Assembly (NCBI RefSeq): GCF_947500985.1
Contig: NZ_CANMTX010000003.1
Location: 62,001-126,000 of the forward strand
DNA length: 64,000 bases
Reading direction: 5' to 3'
Source of the DNA: an uncultured Maribacter sp.
GTDB lineage: Bacteria; Bacteroidota; Bacteroidia; Flavobacteriales; Flavobacteriaceae
This document shows, one piece after another, positions 17,504 through 27,101 of the stretch. Each line of letters starts with the position of its first letter. The first letter of the stretch is position 1. Under the pieces are notes generated by a model. The model had not been told where the DNA came from. It saw only the letters and a program-made list of their open reading frames with translations, and did no database searches. The position numbers and the translations under genes were made by a program.

Positions 17504-17536
17504 AAGTCGTATTGCATTTGCAATGCGGCTTTTTTT
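17504..17536. terminator. Rho-independent terminator after the PhoD-like gene
   Basis: A hairpin with an ATTGCA/TGCAAT core and GU-containing outer stem (AGTCGT with GCGGCT) followed by a run of seven T. The T-run overlaps the stop codon of the convergent radical SAM gene, so it may serve both directions. Confidence 0.75.
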
Positions 17537-19715
17537 ATAGCACTAAAAGACCATGTTCACGAAGCCCAATAATTTGCTTTGAATACCAAAACAACTCAAA
17601 ATCTTCTAATTGATATTCGTAATCTTTTTTCAACTGACCATAACTTAAAGGCTTATTCTCAGGTTTCAATTGTTCTAAAGTAGCAAGCAACCATTCTCCT
17701 TTATCCTTATCTACTATTATTTCATACATATCTGTCTTTGTATGAAAACCCAATTCTAACTGCTGCCAAGTCATGCCTTTTTTCTTCTTCACACGTTCAT
17801 TGGCAATAGGCATTGGTCCTATCCATGCTATTTTAGCCGTAGATTTTGTATTCAGAACAAGTTCTTGTTGCAAGCAATTATAGATATAGTCTGCGGAAAT
17901 CGTTGAAGGTGGAATCTTAAAATCGAACCATTCTTGCAAACTCATATCAAAACCGATACCGTGCATAAAATTGAAAAGCGATTTTTTTAATCCGAAACTG
18001 AACTTACTGTGGTCAACTCCCGTTTTATCTTTAAAATCTATATCGTTGTTAGCAAAGCTGATAGTTTTCAAATCTGGCATAACTCCGTATTCCTCTGGAT
18101 GCAAACCAACAGGACTATGAGCAGTTAATGCAAACTGGTGCCAAAAACCAGATTGTATAATACCCAATTCAAACAACTGACGAACCATTTCTAAACTATC
18201 TACCGTTTCTTGAATGGTCTGTGTTGGATAGCCGTACATTAAATACGAATGAACCATAATATTTGATTCGGTCAAATTTCGTGTCACTTGGGCCACCTGT
18301 TCTACCGTTACGCCTTTATCAATAAGTTTCAACAAACGATCAGATGCCACTTCTAGTCCACCAGAAACAGCAATACAACCAGAAGCTTTTAGTAAAAAAC
18401 ACAAATCTTGGGTAAAGTTCTTTTCAAAACGAATATTTGTCCACCAGGTAATGGTCAGATTTCTTTTAAGTACCTCTAAAGCAAAAGCTTTCATTAAAGA
18501 AGGCGGTGCAGCTTCATCGACAAAATGAAATCCGGATTCTCCTGTTTGGGCAATCAATGCTTCAACACGGTCTACCAACAAACTAGCGGCAACAGGTTCA
18601 TATATTTTTATATAATCTAAAGAGATATCGCAAAAAGTACATTTACCCCAATAGCAACCATGAGCCATGGTCAATTTATTCCAACGACCATCGCTCCACA
18701 AACTATGCATGGGGTTGGCAATTTCAATGACCGAAATGTAATTGCCTAATTGTAGGTCAGCATAATCTGGTGTGCCAACATCTATTTGTTTATAATCTGG
18801 TCTTAGACTATCATTCTTGTAAACAACTTTATCATCTTCTAAAATGAATGCTCTTTTTAACTCCCCTGCTCCGTTTATAACATACTGATGCACTAATTCT
18901 AATGGAAGCTCCCCGTCATCTAAGGTTATAAAATCAAAAAACTCAAACACACGAACATCGGTAAGGCTGCGTAATTCTGTATTTGGAAATCCGCCACCCA
19001 TAGCAATTTTTACATCAGGATAATTAGCTTTTATAAATTGAGCACAACGAAAAGCACTATATAAATTACCAGGGAACGGTACCGAAAAACACACCAATTT
19101 AGGTTGTATAGTTTTCAATTGTTCCGCTAACAACTCAAGCGTCAATTCATCAATAAAAGTGGGTTCTTCGTTAAGATGATTATAAAGCTCATCGAATGAA
19201 TTTGCACTGCGCCCCAATCTTTCTGCATACCTACTGAACCCAAAATTTAGGTCAATACATTCTACAATAAAATCTGATAAATCTTCAAGATATAAGGTTG
19301 CCAGATGTTTGGCTTTATCTTGCATACCCATATTACCAAAAGCCCATTCTAAATCATCTAACTGTTCAAAACGAGAAGCTTGCGGCAAAAAATTATCGGT
19401 ACATAATTGTCTAGCCAAGGTGTCATTTTTACCTTGTAAAAAAAGAATAACGGCATCTAGCGTTTTCAGGTAATCATTACGCAGTGCATATATTCTTTGG
19501 CAATTTTCAGACACAATAGCATCCGAAGAAATAGCCATGTCAAAAAGCTGCTGAAAAGTATTTTTATTGAAAAGTGATAAAATAACCTCAATCCCTAAAT
19601 CTGACTGAAAAGAAGAAATATTCTTCGTATTCAAAAAACCTTTAATGTACGCAGTTGCCGGATACGGAGTATTTAATTGGGTAAAAGGAGGAGTTATTAA
19701 AAGAAGGTCTTTCAC
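17535..19715 (-). CDS. Cobalamin-binding-domain radical SAM protein
   Basis: A 726-residue protein with an N-terminal B12-binding-like Rossmann region (about 1-300; KLVCFSVPFPGN and IAMGGGFPNTE resemble the strands of that domain) and a radical SAM core. The cluster-binding cysteines are C354, C359 and C362, spaced CX4CX2C (HGCYWGKCTFC), one residue wider than canonical. The Elp3/MiaB-type core continues with GFHFVDEAAPP and YLMYGYPTQT. A GTG at 19715 is the start. The substrate is unknown; such proteins often methylate unreactive carbons or rearrange lipids and cofactors. It has its own promoter-like element near 19739. Confidence 0.85.
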   Translation of the reverse strand: MKDLLLITPPFTQLNTPYPATAYIKGFLNTKNISSFQSDLGIEVILSLFNKNTFQQLFDMAISSDAIVSENCQRIYALRNDYLKTLDAVILFLQGKNDTLARQLCTDNFLPQASRFEQLDDLEWAFGNMGMQDKAKHLATLYLEDLSDFIVECIDLNFGFSRYAERLGRSANSFDELYNHLNEEPTFIDELTLELLAEQLKTIQPKLVCFSVPFPGNLYSAFRCAQFIKANYPDVKIAMGGGFPNTELRSLTDVRVFEFFDFITLDDGELPLELVHQYVINGAGELKRAFILEDDKVVYKNDSLRPDYKQIDVGTPDYADLQLGNYISVIEIANPMHSLWSDGRWNKLTMAHGCYWGKCTFCDISLDYIKIYEPVAASLLVDRVEALIAQTGESGFHFVDEAAPPSLMKAFALEVLKRNLTITWWTNIRFEKNFTQDLCFLLKASGCIAVSGGLEVASDRLLKLIDKGVTVEQVAQVTRNLTESNIMVHSYLMYGYPTQTIQETVDSLEMVRQLFELGIIQSGFWHQFALTAHSPVGLHPEEYGVMPDLKTISFANNDIDFKDKTGVDHSKFSFGLKKSLFNFMHGIGFDMSLQEWFDFKIPPSTISADYIYNCLQQELVLNTKSTAKIAWIGPMPIANERVKKKKGMTWQQLELGFHTKTDMYEIIVDKDKGEWLLATLEQLKPENKPLSYGQLKKDYEYQLEDFELFWYSKQIIGLREHGLLVL

Positions 19716-19738
19716 AAAGTTATTTTAAAACTATGCTG

Positions 19739-19770
19739 CAAAGATAACAGTTAGCCTATTCATTATTCAA
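19739..19770 (-). promoter_or_regulatory. Possible promoter of the radical SAM gene
   Basis: On the minus strand, TTG (19768-19770) is followed by a 21-bp spacer and TATCTTTG (19739-19746), an exact TAnnTTTG. The -33 part lies inside the 3' end of the dus gene. It is about 24 bp upstream of the GTG start. Confidence 0.42.
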
Positions 19771-20700
19771 TATCTCTCGCACAGCTTGCTGATATGCCTT
19801 TGGATTATTTGCTTTTTTTATTTTCTTGAATGCTTTGTGCGGATTGGAAGTGGACAACGCAAAATACTCCCAAAAGCCACGCATTTTCATTTTTATAGGT
19901 GTTGGTCCTGACAATGCTTCATCATATTGCTGATAAATGGTGTCGTGAAATTCGGAAAAAATCTTCCAGCGGTCTTTTGGATATTCCGTCGTATTGTTTT
20001 TAATCATACTTGGCAGAAATGGGTCGGCAATTAAACCTCTTCCCATCATAAAGTTTTCAATTGTGGGGAAGCGCTCGTTCATTTCCTGAAACTTCGCTAC
20101 TGTAGTAATATCGCCGTTATAGTATAATGTATGTTTGGTACTTTCAACACACTTCTGAAAAGCATCAAGATCTACTCCGCCCTTATACAATTGCTTTCCA
20201 ATACGTGCGTGAATAGCAATATTCTTTAACGGATAGGTATCCAAAACAGGAAAAACATCTAATATCTCTTCTGCATTTTCATACCCCATTCTCATTTTCA
20301 TAGAAACTACAACATCAGTTTCTTCATGAGCACGTTTTAAAATGTGATCTATTTTTTCGGGATTACAAATGAGTCCGCTACCCATACCTTGTTTTGTTAC
20401 CATTGGGTAAGGGCAACCTAAATTCCAGTTCAATTCCTTATATCCTAAACTTTGAATATACTTTACAACGAAAAGAAATTCATCGGCATCACCAGTCATT
20501 ACTTGCGGAATAACTTCTAGGGTGGTATTATTTTCTGGCTGTAAATCTTTCTGATACGAGTTTTTAATCACCATTTTACCATTCAAACGAATGTATGGCG
20601 CGTAGAACGTATCGATGCCTCCAAAATATTTATGGAATGCATTACGGAATCTAAAATCGGTAAAGCCCTGTAATGGGGATGATAATAAGGTAACTGACAT
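19756..20700 (-). CDS. tRNA-dihydrouridine synthase
   Basis: A 314-residue flavoenzyme of the Dus family, which reduces uridines in the tRNA D-loop. The start SVTLLSSPLQGFTDFRFRN, the catalytic cysteine at 96 in NWNLGCPYPMVTKQGMGSGL, and the C-terminal helical tRNA-binding part (MKMRGFWEYF...) are all present. The sequence around the cysteine is closer to DusC-like proteins than to DusB, so I leave the symbol open. The gene follows the amine oxidase gene by 7 bp on the same strand and is probably co-transcribed. Confidence 0.9.
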   Translation of the reverse strand: MSVTLLSSPLQGFTDFRFRNAFHKYFGGIDTFYAPYIRLNGKMVIKNSYQKDLQPENNTTLEVIPQVMTGDADEFLFVVKYIQSLGYKELNWNLGCPYPMVTKQGMGSGLICNPEKIDHILKRAHEETDVVVSMKMRMGYENAEEILDVFPVLDTYPLKNIAIHARIGKQLYKGGVDLDAFQKCVESTKHTLYYNGDITTVAKFQEMNERFPTIENFMMGRGLIADPFLPSMIKNNTTEYPKDRWKIFSEFHDTIYQQYDEALSGPTPIKMKMRGFWEYFALSTSNPHKAFKKIKKANNPKAYQQAVREILNNE

Positions 20701-20707
20701 GTATGTA

Positions 20708-21772
20708 TTACTGCGTTAGGTGCAAACTTTTCAGTTTTGCAACAACAGATTCAGCTGCAAAAATAGCGCCTTCCATGTAACCAGAGTGATGTTTTGATGT
20801 TTCTGCACCAGAAATAAACAATTTATTCTCGAATAAGGGTTCCTGATACAGTGCATGTCCCCCATTTTGATGTGGAAATAAGTTATCTTCTTGCCTATTC
20901 GATTTGGTAAACTCTTCATTGTACCAAGGCGTCTCGTGATACGATTCGTATTGCAAAGCCTCATCACCAAATACCATTTTCAACTGTGCTTCTATTTTCT
21001 CTATGCGTTGTTCTTTTGTAAAACGAGCACAACTGCCAGATGCGAAACCAACCAGCGCGTAAGAACCCGTTTCTAAATTAGATTGATCATAGAACTCGGT
21101 AAGCGGTCCAACATTACTAAATATAGTACCCGATTTACCTTGCGCTCTCCAAAACGATTTTTTATAGGTTAGGGCAACTTTAATGGAATCTTGCATCCAA
21201 GTATGGGTTTGTTCTGCTAAAGAAACCAATTCATTAGGTAAGTGAGGTGTAAATGTTATTTGATCTATTAATGCTGCTGGTGGCAATGTAGTAATAACAA
21301 TACCAGCATTTAATGTGCGAGAATTGGTTTTCACTTCAACATCATCATCAATCACATTTACCTCATTAACCTCTTCATTTAAAAAGATAGTATTTGGTTT
21401 CAGTTTAGCAGCTATTGAATTCAGCAAATCAACAGTCCCGTTTTTAAATCGGTAACTCGGACTATCATTTGGAACCGCAATTTCTTGGGGTGGTACATTT
21501 GAAAATGTTTGAAAATAAGATGTACCGGTCATAAATTGTTCGAAATAAGGAACTTTAAATTCCTCTATAACATCTAATAAATGGTAGTGACTTTCATTAA
21601 ACCAAGTAGCACCCATTTCAACTTTTGCCTTCCCAGATACTATAGTGTTAATTCTACCTCCAATTCTTTCTCGTGCTTCTAAAACCTTGACATCAAAACC
21701 TAGTTCTTGTAAACGATATGCAGTTAACAAACCCGTTAATCCTGCGCCGATAATTACTACCGATGTATTCAT
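20708..21772 (-). CDS. FAD-dependent amine oxidase-family protein
   Basis: A flavin-containing amine oxidoreductase of 354 residues. The dinucleotide-binding motif GAGLTG is at 9-14, followed by the family block LEARERIGGRINT; the C-terminal FAD segment is LFISGAETSKHHSGYMEGAI. It is shorter than plant polyamine oxidases or bacterial monoamine oxidases (about 450), mostly in the substrate domain. No signal peptide. Situated between DinB and Dus genes on the same strand. The substrate is unknown; amines or carotenoid-like compounds are both used by relatives. Confidence 0.83.
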   Translation of the reverse strand: MNTSVVIIGAGLTGLLTAYRLQELGFDVKVLEARERIGGRINTIVSGKAKVEMGATWFNESHYHLLDVIEEFKVPYFEQFMTGTSYFQTFSNVPPQEIAVPNDSPSYRFKNGTVDLLNSIAAKLKPNTIFLNEEVNEVNVIDDDVEVKTNSRTLNAGIVITTLPPAALIDQITFTPHLPNELVSLAEQTHTWMQDSIKVALTYKKSFWRAQGKSGTIFSNVGPLTEFYDQSNLETGSYALVGFASGSCARFTKEQRIEKIEAQLKMVFGDEALQYESYHETPWYNEEFTKSNRQEDNLFPHQNGGHALYQEPLFENKLFISGAETSKHHSGYMEGAIFAAESVVAKLKSLHLTQ

Positions 21773-21802
21773 GCTATAAAGTTATTCTGATTAAATGACG
21801 GA

Positions 21803-22318
21803 CTAAGATATTTTAGATTGCAGTACACTGGCAGTTACTAATAATTGCCCAATATGCCTTTGACTATGCTCTGCAGCATGAAATAAAAGTCCGATTACGG
21901 TAGATGACAACTTCTTTCTACCTACAGTTCTTTTTTCTGTAAGTGAAGATTCTGGTATCGTTTTGAAATATGCTAGCGCTTCAGAAACTTTAGTTGAAAA
22001 TTGCTCTTGTAAGTCGCCAACTTCAGTAGTTAAATTAAAGGCACCTTCTTTTTTTAGAAATTGAAATTGCGCATCAGATAGCGATTCACCTTTGGCATAA
22101 GTCAGCATTCTATCTAACACTCCCGTAATATGGTTCATATGAAAACCAATAGAAGCTCTACCTGATGTTTTAGCCCAAAGTAATTCTTTAGGAAAATCTT
22201 GAGTATACTTTTTAAGCTCTCTTTCTGACTGTAATAAGGCATGCACTGCTGGTTGCAGCAAATCTGGCACACCTTGAATAGGTCCGCTTAACCAAAATTC
22301 ATATTCTTCATTTTCCAT
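21803..22318 (-). CDS. DinB-superfamily putative metal-dependent protein
   Basis: A 171-residue four-helix-bundle protein of the DinB/YfiT type. The three expected metal ligands are visible as histidines in IGFHMNHITG and in the late helix LLFHAAEHSQRHIGQL. The ATG at 22318 (MENEEYEF) is preferred over the one two codons earlier. Members of this family include thiol transferases acting with bacillithiol or mycothiol, but many have no assigned role. It lies between pssA and the amine oxidase gene on the same strand. Confidence 0.82.
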   Translation of the reverse strand: MENEEYEFWLSGPIQGVPDLLQPAVHALLQSERELKKYTQDFPKELLWAKTSGRASIGFHMNHITGVLDRMLTYAKGESLSDAQFQFLKKEGAFNLTTEVGDLQEQFSTKVSEALAYFKTIPESSLTEKRTVGRKKLSSTVIGLLFHAAEHSQRHIGQLLVTASVLQSKIS

Positions 22319-22345
22319 AATCATTCTTCCTAAATAATTCTAAAT

Positions 22346-23083
22346 TTAAAGTCTTTCTTGTATGACAGAACTTACTACATAAAACAGAATAATTAAGGGA
22401 ATAGCCATGAACTTCATGGTAACGATTAGCACAAGACTAATGATAAGAAAGATATAACGCATGGCATTATCCTTGAAGCTTGTATTCTTGAATTTTAAAG
22501 CAAAGAGCGGCAAATTAGCATTTAATAAATATGCACTCACCAATGTTAAGATGATCAAGAACCATTGATTAAGAATGATACTATTTAAAAAATCATTGTT
22601 CTGATACAAAAGGATAAGTGGTAATGAAAGTATTAAAAGTGCATTAGCGGGTGTTGGCAAACCAATAAACGAAGACGTCTGATTTTCATCTATATTGAAT
22701 TTCGCCAATCGATAACCCGATGCCATGGTGATGATAAAGCCTAAAAAAGGTATTAAGTGTATGTATTGAAATTTACCGGCTTCCATAAAAAAGTGAGCAC
22801 CATCTCCCCATCCACTAGTTTGAGACATTGCTAATAATTGAAACATTACAATACCAGGTACTAGTCCGCTAGTAATCATATCTGCCAAAGAATCTAACTG
22901 TAGACCCAATTCGCTTTTTACATCTAAAACACGAGCCGCTAATCCGTCAAAAAAATCAAAGAAAATACCTAGTGCAACAAATATTGCGGCAAACTCTAAT
23001 CTATTCATGACAGCAAACATAGTAGCCACACAGCCACAGAAAACATTTAATAGAGTAATAAAATTAGGAATGTGCTTTTTCAT
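22346..23083 (-). CDS. pssA: CDP-diacylglycerol-serine O-phosphatidyltransferase
   Basis: Makes phosphatidylserine, the precursor of phosphatidylethanolamine. The CDP-alcohol phosphatidyltransferase signature DGx2ARx8Gx3Dx3D is complete (FDGLAARVLDVKSELGLQLDSLAD), and about seven membrane segments are seen in 245 residues. The ATG at 23083 (MKKHIPNFITLLNVFCG) matches the family N-terminus; the longer reading to 23134 adds 17 residues with no membrane character and is rejected. First gene of a possible leftward run with DinB, amine oxidase and dus. Confidence 0.92.
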   Translation of the reverse strand: MKKHIPNFITLLNVFCGCVATMFAVMNRLEFAAIFVALGIFFDFFDGLAARVLDVKSELGLQLDSLADMITSGLVPGIVMFQLLAMSQTSGWGDGAHFFMEAGKFQYIHLIPFLGFIITMASGYRLAKFNIDENQTSSFIGLPTPANALLILSLPLILLYQNNDFLNSIILNQWFLIILTLVSAYLLNANLPLFALKFKNTSFKDNAMRYIFLIISLVLIVTMKFMAIPLIILFYVVSSVIQERL

Positions 23084-23476
23084 GATAGTCGGTGTAATGT
23101 CAATATGTTCAGCGGGGCAAAATGCCCTACTCAATTATTGCTCTAAATTAATATAATTATATGGTGGTAGTGGTATTCCGCTATAAAAAGCTCCAAGCTC
23201 ATCTATATTTTGCAAGGCATAAAAAACTATTCTAACAAATTAAAGGTAGACAACCATCAAATTCACAACCACTTAGGCTTATCGTATTAAAATATAAACT
23301 ACCTTCTCTGAGATGATATCACAAATTAGTTCCTAAATGAAAAATATTATGCATGCATAGTATTGTTTAGTTGATATTTTAGAATTAAATTATAGCCTTT
23401 GTAACAATTTCAGATAAAAAATGAAGTTTTATAACAAATACAGATAAACACTAACCATTAAATACAGTACCAAAAA
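23084..23476. other. Intergenic region between pssA and pyc
   Basis: About 390 bp of AT-rich DNA separating two divergent genes. I find no credible coding frame, no exact TAnnTTTG promoter and no strong hairpin. The only regular feature is a 12-bp palindrome, TATGCATGCATA, at 23348-23359. Confidence 0.4.
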
Positions 23477-26400
23477 ATGAAAATTAAAAAGGTTTTAGTA
23501 GCCAATCGAAGTGAAATTGCAATTCGTGTATTGCGCGCCTGTTCTGAACTGAACATTAAAACAGTTGCCATTTACACCTATGAAGACCGCTATTCACAAC
23601 ACCGAAATAAAGCAGATGAATCTTATCAAATTGGTGAAGACAATCAGCCTTTAAAACCTTATTTAGACATTCCGCAGATTATAGCTTTGGCAAAGGCTAA
23701 AAACGTAGATGCCATTCACCCAGGTTATGGTTTCTTATCAGAAAATTCTGAATTCGCAAGACAGTGTGCCGCCAATGATATTATTTTTATTGGTCCTGAC
23801 CCAAAAGTAATGGATGCTCTGGGCGATAAAATTACCGCTAAGAAAGTTGCCGTAAAATGTAATGTTCCAATCATTGAGAGTAATAAAAAGAAATTAACTT
23901 CTTTAAAAGTTGCATTGACTCAAGCCGCAACTATAGGTTATCCCATAATGTTGAAAGCTGCTTCTGGTGGTGGTGGGCGTGGAATGCGTATCATTAGAAA
24001 AGATGAGGATCTAGAAATGAATTTCGATTCTGCTAGAAACGAAGCATTAAACGCATTTGGCGATGACACCATGTTTCTAGAAAAGTATGTCGAAGACCCT
24101 AAACATATTGAAGTACAAATTGTTGCAGATAACCATGGCAACATTCGTCATTTACATGAACGAGATTGTTCAGTTCAACGTCGTCACCAAAAAGTGGTAG
24201 AGATAGCACCGTCACACAATGTTAGTGAAGATGTAAAACAGAATCTTTACAAATATGCCGTTGACATTGCCCAAGAAGTCAACTATAACAATATTGGTAC
24301 GGTAGAGTTTTTAGTAGACCCAGATGATAACATATATTTCATTGAGGTAAACCCAAGAATACAAGTGGAACATACGGTTACAGAAATGGTTACTGGAATC
24401 GACTTGGTAAAAACTCAAATTTTCATTGCCGGAAATTATAAACTAGATAGTCAACAGATTAAAATATATGGTCAAGAAACTATTGCTACCTATGGTTTTG
24501 CATTACAATGTCGTTTAACCACAGAAGATCCAGGCAATAATTTCACTCCCGATTATGGTACTGTAACGACATACAGAAGTGCCTCTGGTATGGGAATTCG
24601 CTTAGATGCCGGTAGTATCTACCAAGGGTATCAAGTGAGTCCGTTTTTTGATTCGATGTTGGTAAAGGTTTCATCTCACGGCAGAACATTAGATGGCGCA
24701 ACCCGTAAAATGGTACGAGCTTTAAAGGAGTTTAGAATTAGAGGAGTTAAAACCAATATTCATTTTCTTCAGAATGTTATACAACACCCTACTTTTAAAG
24801 ACGGTAAGGTTACTGTCAATTTTATACAGAACACCCCTGCCCTATTCAAGATAAAACTACCACAAGATAGAACATCCAAAGTTGTCAACTTCCTTGCCGA
24901 AGTTATTGTCAATGGTAATTCTGATGTTAAGTATATCGACGAAAACAAGGTCTTTAGAAATGCAAAGGTTCCAAAATTCAATCCGCTAGAAGCACATCCG
25001 AAAGGAACAAAAGATATGCTAACAGAAATGGGTCCCGAGAAATTTTGTGCTTGGTTAATGGATGAAAAGAAGATTCATTACACAGATACCACAATGCGCG
25101 ATGCGCACCAATCGCTATTAGCAACAAGAATGCGAACGTATGATATGTTGCGAGTTGCAGAGAGTTATGCAAAGAATCACCCAAATACCTTTAGTATGGA
25201 AGTTTGGGGTGGTGCAACCTTCGATGTAAGTATGCGCTTTTTACACGAAAGTCCGTGGACACGTTTACGCGAATTACGTAAAGCAGTACCGAATATATTA
25301 TTTCAAATGCTACTTCGTGGATCTAACGGAGTTGGGTACAAAGCATATCCTGATAATTTAATTGAAAAATTCGTTGAGAAATCTTGGGAAAACGGCGTGG
25401 ATATTTTTAGAATTTTCGATTCATTGAACTGGGTAAAAGCGATGGAACCAAGCATTAATTATGTACGTAATAAAACTGGTGGTATCGCAGAAGCTGCTAT
25501 AAGTTATACTGGTGATATTTTAGATATCAACGAAACCAAGTATACTCTAAAATATTACACACAGCTGGCAAAAGATCTAGAAAATGCCGGTGCACATATG
25601 ATTGCCATAAAAGATATGGCAGGTCTACTGAAGCCTTATGCTGCTACCGAATTGGTTTTAGCGTTAAAAGACACGGTTAAGCTACCTATTCATTTACATA
25701 CGCACGATACCTCTTCTTTACAGACGACAACGTATCTAAAAGCTATTGAGGCTGGTGTTGATGTGGTCGATGTCGCTTTAGGAGGATTATCTGGATTAAC
25801 CTCTCAGCCAAACTTTAACTCTGTAGTTGAGATGATGAAGGGTCAGCCAAGAGCGCATGAGTTTGATATGCCGAAACTAAATCAGTTTTCTAACTTCTGG
25901 GAAGATACAAGAGAATTGTACTACCCTTTTGAGTCTGGATTAAAAGCGGGTACTGCAGAAGTGTATTCACATGAAATACCCGGCGGACAGTATTCTAATT
26001 TGCGTCCGCAAGCAACTGCTTTAGGTTTAGGTGACCGATTTGAAGAAGTAAAAACGATGTATGCCGAGGTAAATAAACTATTTGGCAACCTTATTAAAGT
26101 AACACCGAGTTCAAAAGTGGTTGGTGACATGGCAATTTTCATGGTAACTAATAATCTTACTACAGAAGATGTTATGACACGTGGTGAAGAAATATCTTTC
26201 CCAGATTCTGTAATCAGTTTCTTTATGGGAGACTTAGGTCAGCCCGTTGGCGGATTCCCTAAGAAACTTCAGAAAATCATTCTTAAAAACAAAAAACCAT
26301 ATACGAACAGACCAAATGCACATTTAGCACCAACTGATTTTGACAAGGAATTTAAAGCCTTTAAAAAGAAGTTTCAAAAAGGGTTTACACGTGGTATTGA

Positions 26401-26929
26401 AATGGAAGATTTTCTTTCGTACACCTTATACCCAAAAGTGTTTGAAAAAGCACATGAAAACTATAAGCTGTATGGCAATTTAGCGCTGGTACAAACAAAG
26501 CATTTCTTCTACGGTATGAAACTTCGTGAAGAAACCTTAATAGAGTTAGAACCGGGTAAAACGGTAATCGTAAGGTTACTCTCTGTCGGCATACCTAACG
26601 AACTAGGCTTGCGAACTGTATTCTTTCAAGTAAACGGAGAAAACAGATTTGTTGATGTTTTAGATACTTCTTTAAATCTTAAGATCGAATCGAATGAAAA
26701 GATAGATTTAGAAAACCCGAACCAAATTGGTGCTCCTCTACAAGGTTCTTTATACAAGGTATTGGTCAAAAAAGGTCAAACCATAAAAGAGAACGATCCT
26801 TTATTTGTAATTGAAGCCATGAAAATGGAAACTACGGTTACTTCTTTTAAAGCCGGTACAGTTACTTCTGTGAGTCTAAAAGAAGGTAGCATGGTAAAAC
26901 AAGACGATTTAATTGTAACTATTGAATAA
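23477..26929 (+). CDS. pyc: Pyruvate carboxylase
   Basis: A full-length single-chain pyruvate carboxylase of 1150 residues, which makes oxaloacetate from pyruvate and bicarbonate to refill the TCA cycle. Order: biotin carboxylase (about 1-450; ATP-grasp KAASGGGGRGMR and VEVNPRIQVEHTVTEMVTG-type block), carboxyltransferase (TTMRDAHQSLLATRMRT; metal histidines in LPIHLHTHDTSS), allosteric/tetramerisation region, and biotinyl domain with EAMKMET, the biotinylated lysine being 1116. It is a single gene with a strong terminator just downstream. No parts are missing. Confidence 0.97.
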   Translation: MKIKKVLVANRSEIAIRVLRACSELNIKTVAIYTYEDRYSQHRNKADESYQIGEDNQPLKPYLDIPQIIALAKAKNVDAIHPGYGFLSENSEFARQCAANDIIFIGPDPKVMDALGDKITAKKVAVKCNVPIIESNKKKLTSLKVALTQAATIGYPIMLKAASGGGGRGMRIIRKDEDLEMNFDSARNEALNAFGDDTMFLEKYVEDPKHIEVQIVADNHGNIRHLHERDCSVQRRHQKVVEIAPSHNVSEDVKQNLYKYAVDIAQEVNYNNIGTVEFLVDPDDNIYFIEVNPRIQVEHTVTEMVTGIDLVKTQIFIAGNYKLDSQQIKIYGQETIATYGFALQCRLTTEDPGNNFTPDYGTVTTYRSASGMGIRLDAGSIYQGYQVSPFFDSMLVKVSSHGRTLDGATRKMVRALKEFRIRGVKTNIHFLQNVIQHPTFKDGKVTVNFIQNTPALFKIKLPQDRTSKVVNFLAEVIVNGNSDVKYIDENKVFRNAKVPKFNPLEAHPKGTKDMLTEMGPEKFCAWLMDEKKIHYTDTTMRDAHQSLLATRMRTYDMLRVAESYAKNHPNTFSMEVWGGATFDVSMRFLHESPWTRLRELRKAVPNILFQMLLRGSNGVGYKAYPDNLIEKFVEKSWENGVDIFRIFDSLNWVKAMEPSINYVRNKTGGIAEAAISYTGDILDINETKYTLKYYTQLAKDLENAGAHMIAIKDMAGLLKPYAATELVLALKDTVKLPIHLHTHDTSSLQTTTYLKAIEAGVDVVDVALGGLSGLTSQPNFNSVVEMMKGQPRAHEFDMPKLNQFSNFWEDTRELYYPFESGLKAGTAEVYSHEIPGGQYSNLRPQATALGLGDRFEEVKTMYAEVNKLFGNLIKVTPSSKVVGDMAIFMVTNNLTTEDVMTRGEEISFPDSVISFFMGDLGQPVGGFPKKLQKIILKNKKPYTNRPNAHLAPTDFDKEFKAFKKKFQKGFTRGIEMEDFLSYTLYPKVFEKAHENYKLYGNLALVQTKHFFYGMKLREETLIELEPGKTVIVRLLSVGIPNELGLRTVFFQVNGENRFVDVLDTSLNLKIESNEKIDLENPNQIGAPLQGSLYKVLVKKGQTIKENDPLFVIEAMKMETTVTSFKAGTVTSVSLKEGSMVKQDDLIVTIE

Positions 26930-26956
26930 CCATTAAAATCTAAATAATGTATTTAA

Positions 26957-26982
26957 AAAAGCCACCTCTAGAGGTGGCTTTT
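26957..26982. terminator. Rho-independent terminator after pyc
   Basis: A perfect 26-bp palindrome, arms of 13 bp with a GCCACCTC core flanked by A4 and T4, located 27 bp after the pyc stop codon. Because the sequence is fully symmetric it can act in both directions. Confidence 0.85.
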
Positions 26983-27101
26983 AGATTTGTATAAAACAGC
27001 GCTTTACGGAAATAGTTAATTGACATAAAATTATAAAAAACCAATATCTATGAAGTCTGTTATTATTCGCATCTTTGCACCTGCTATGAGCTAGTAAAAG
27101 T

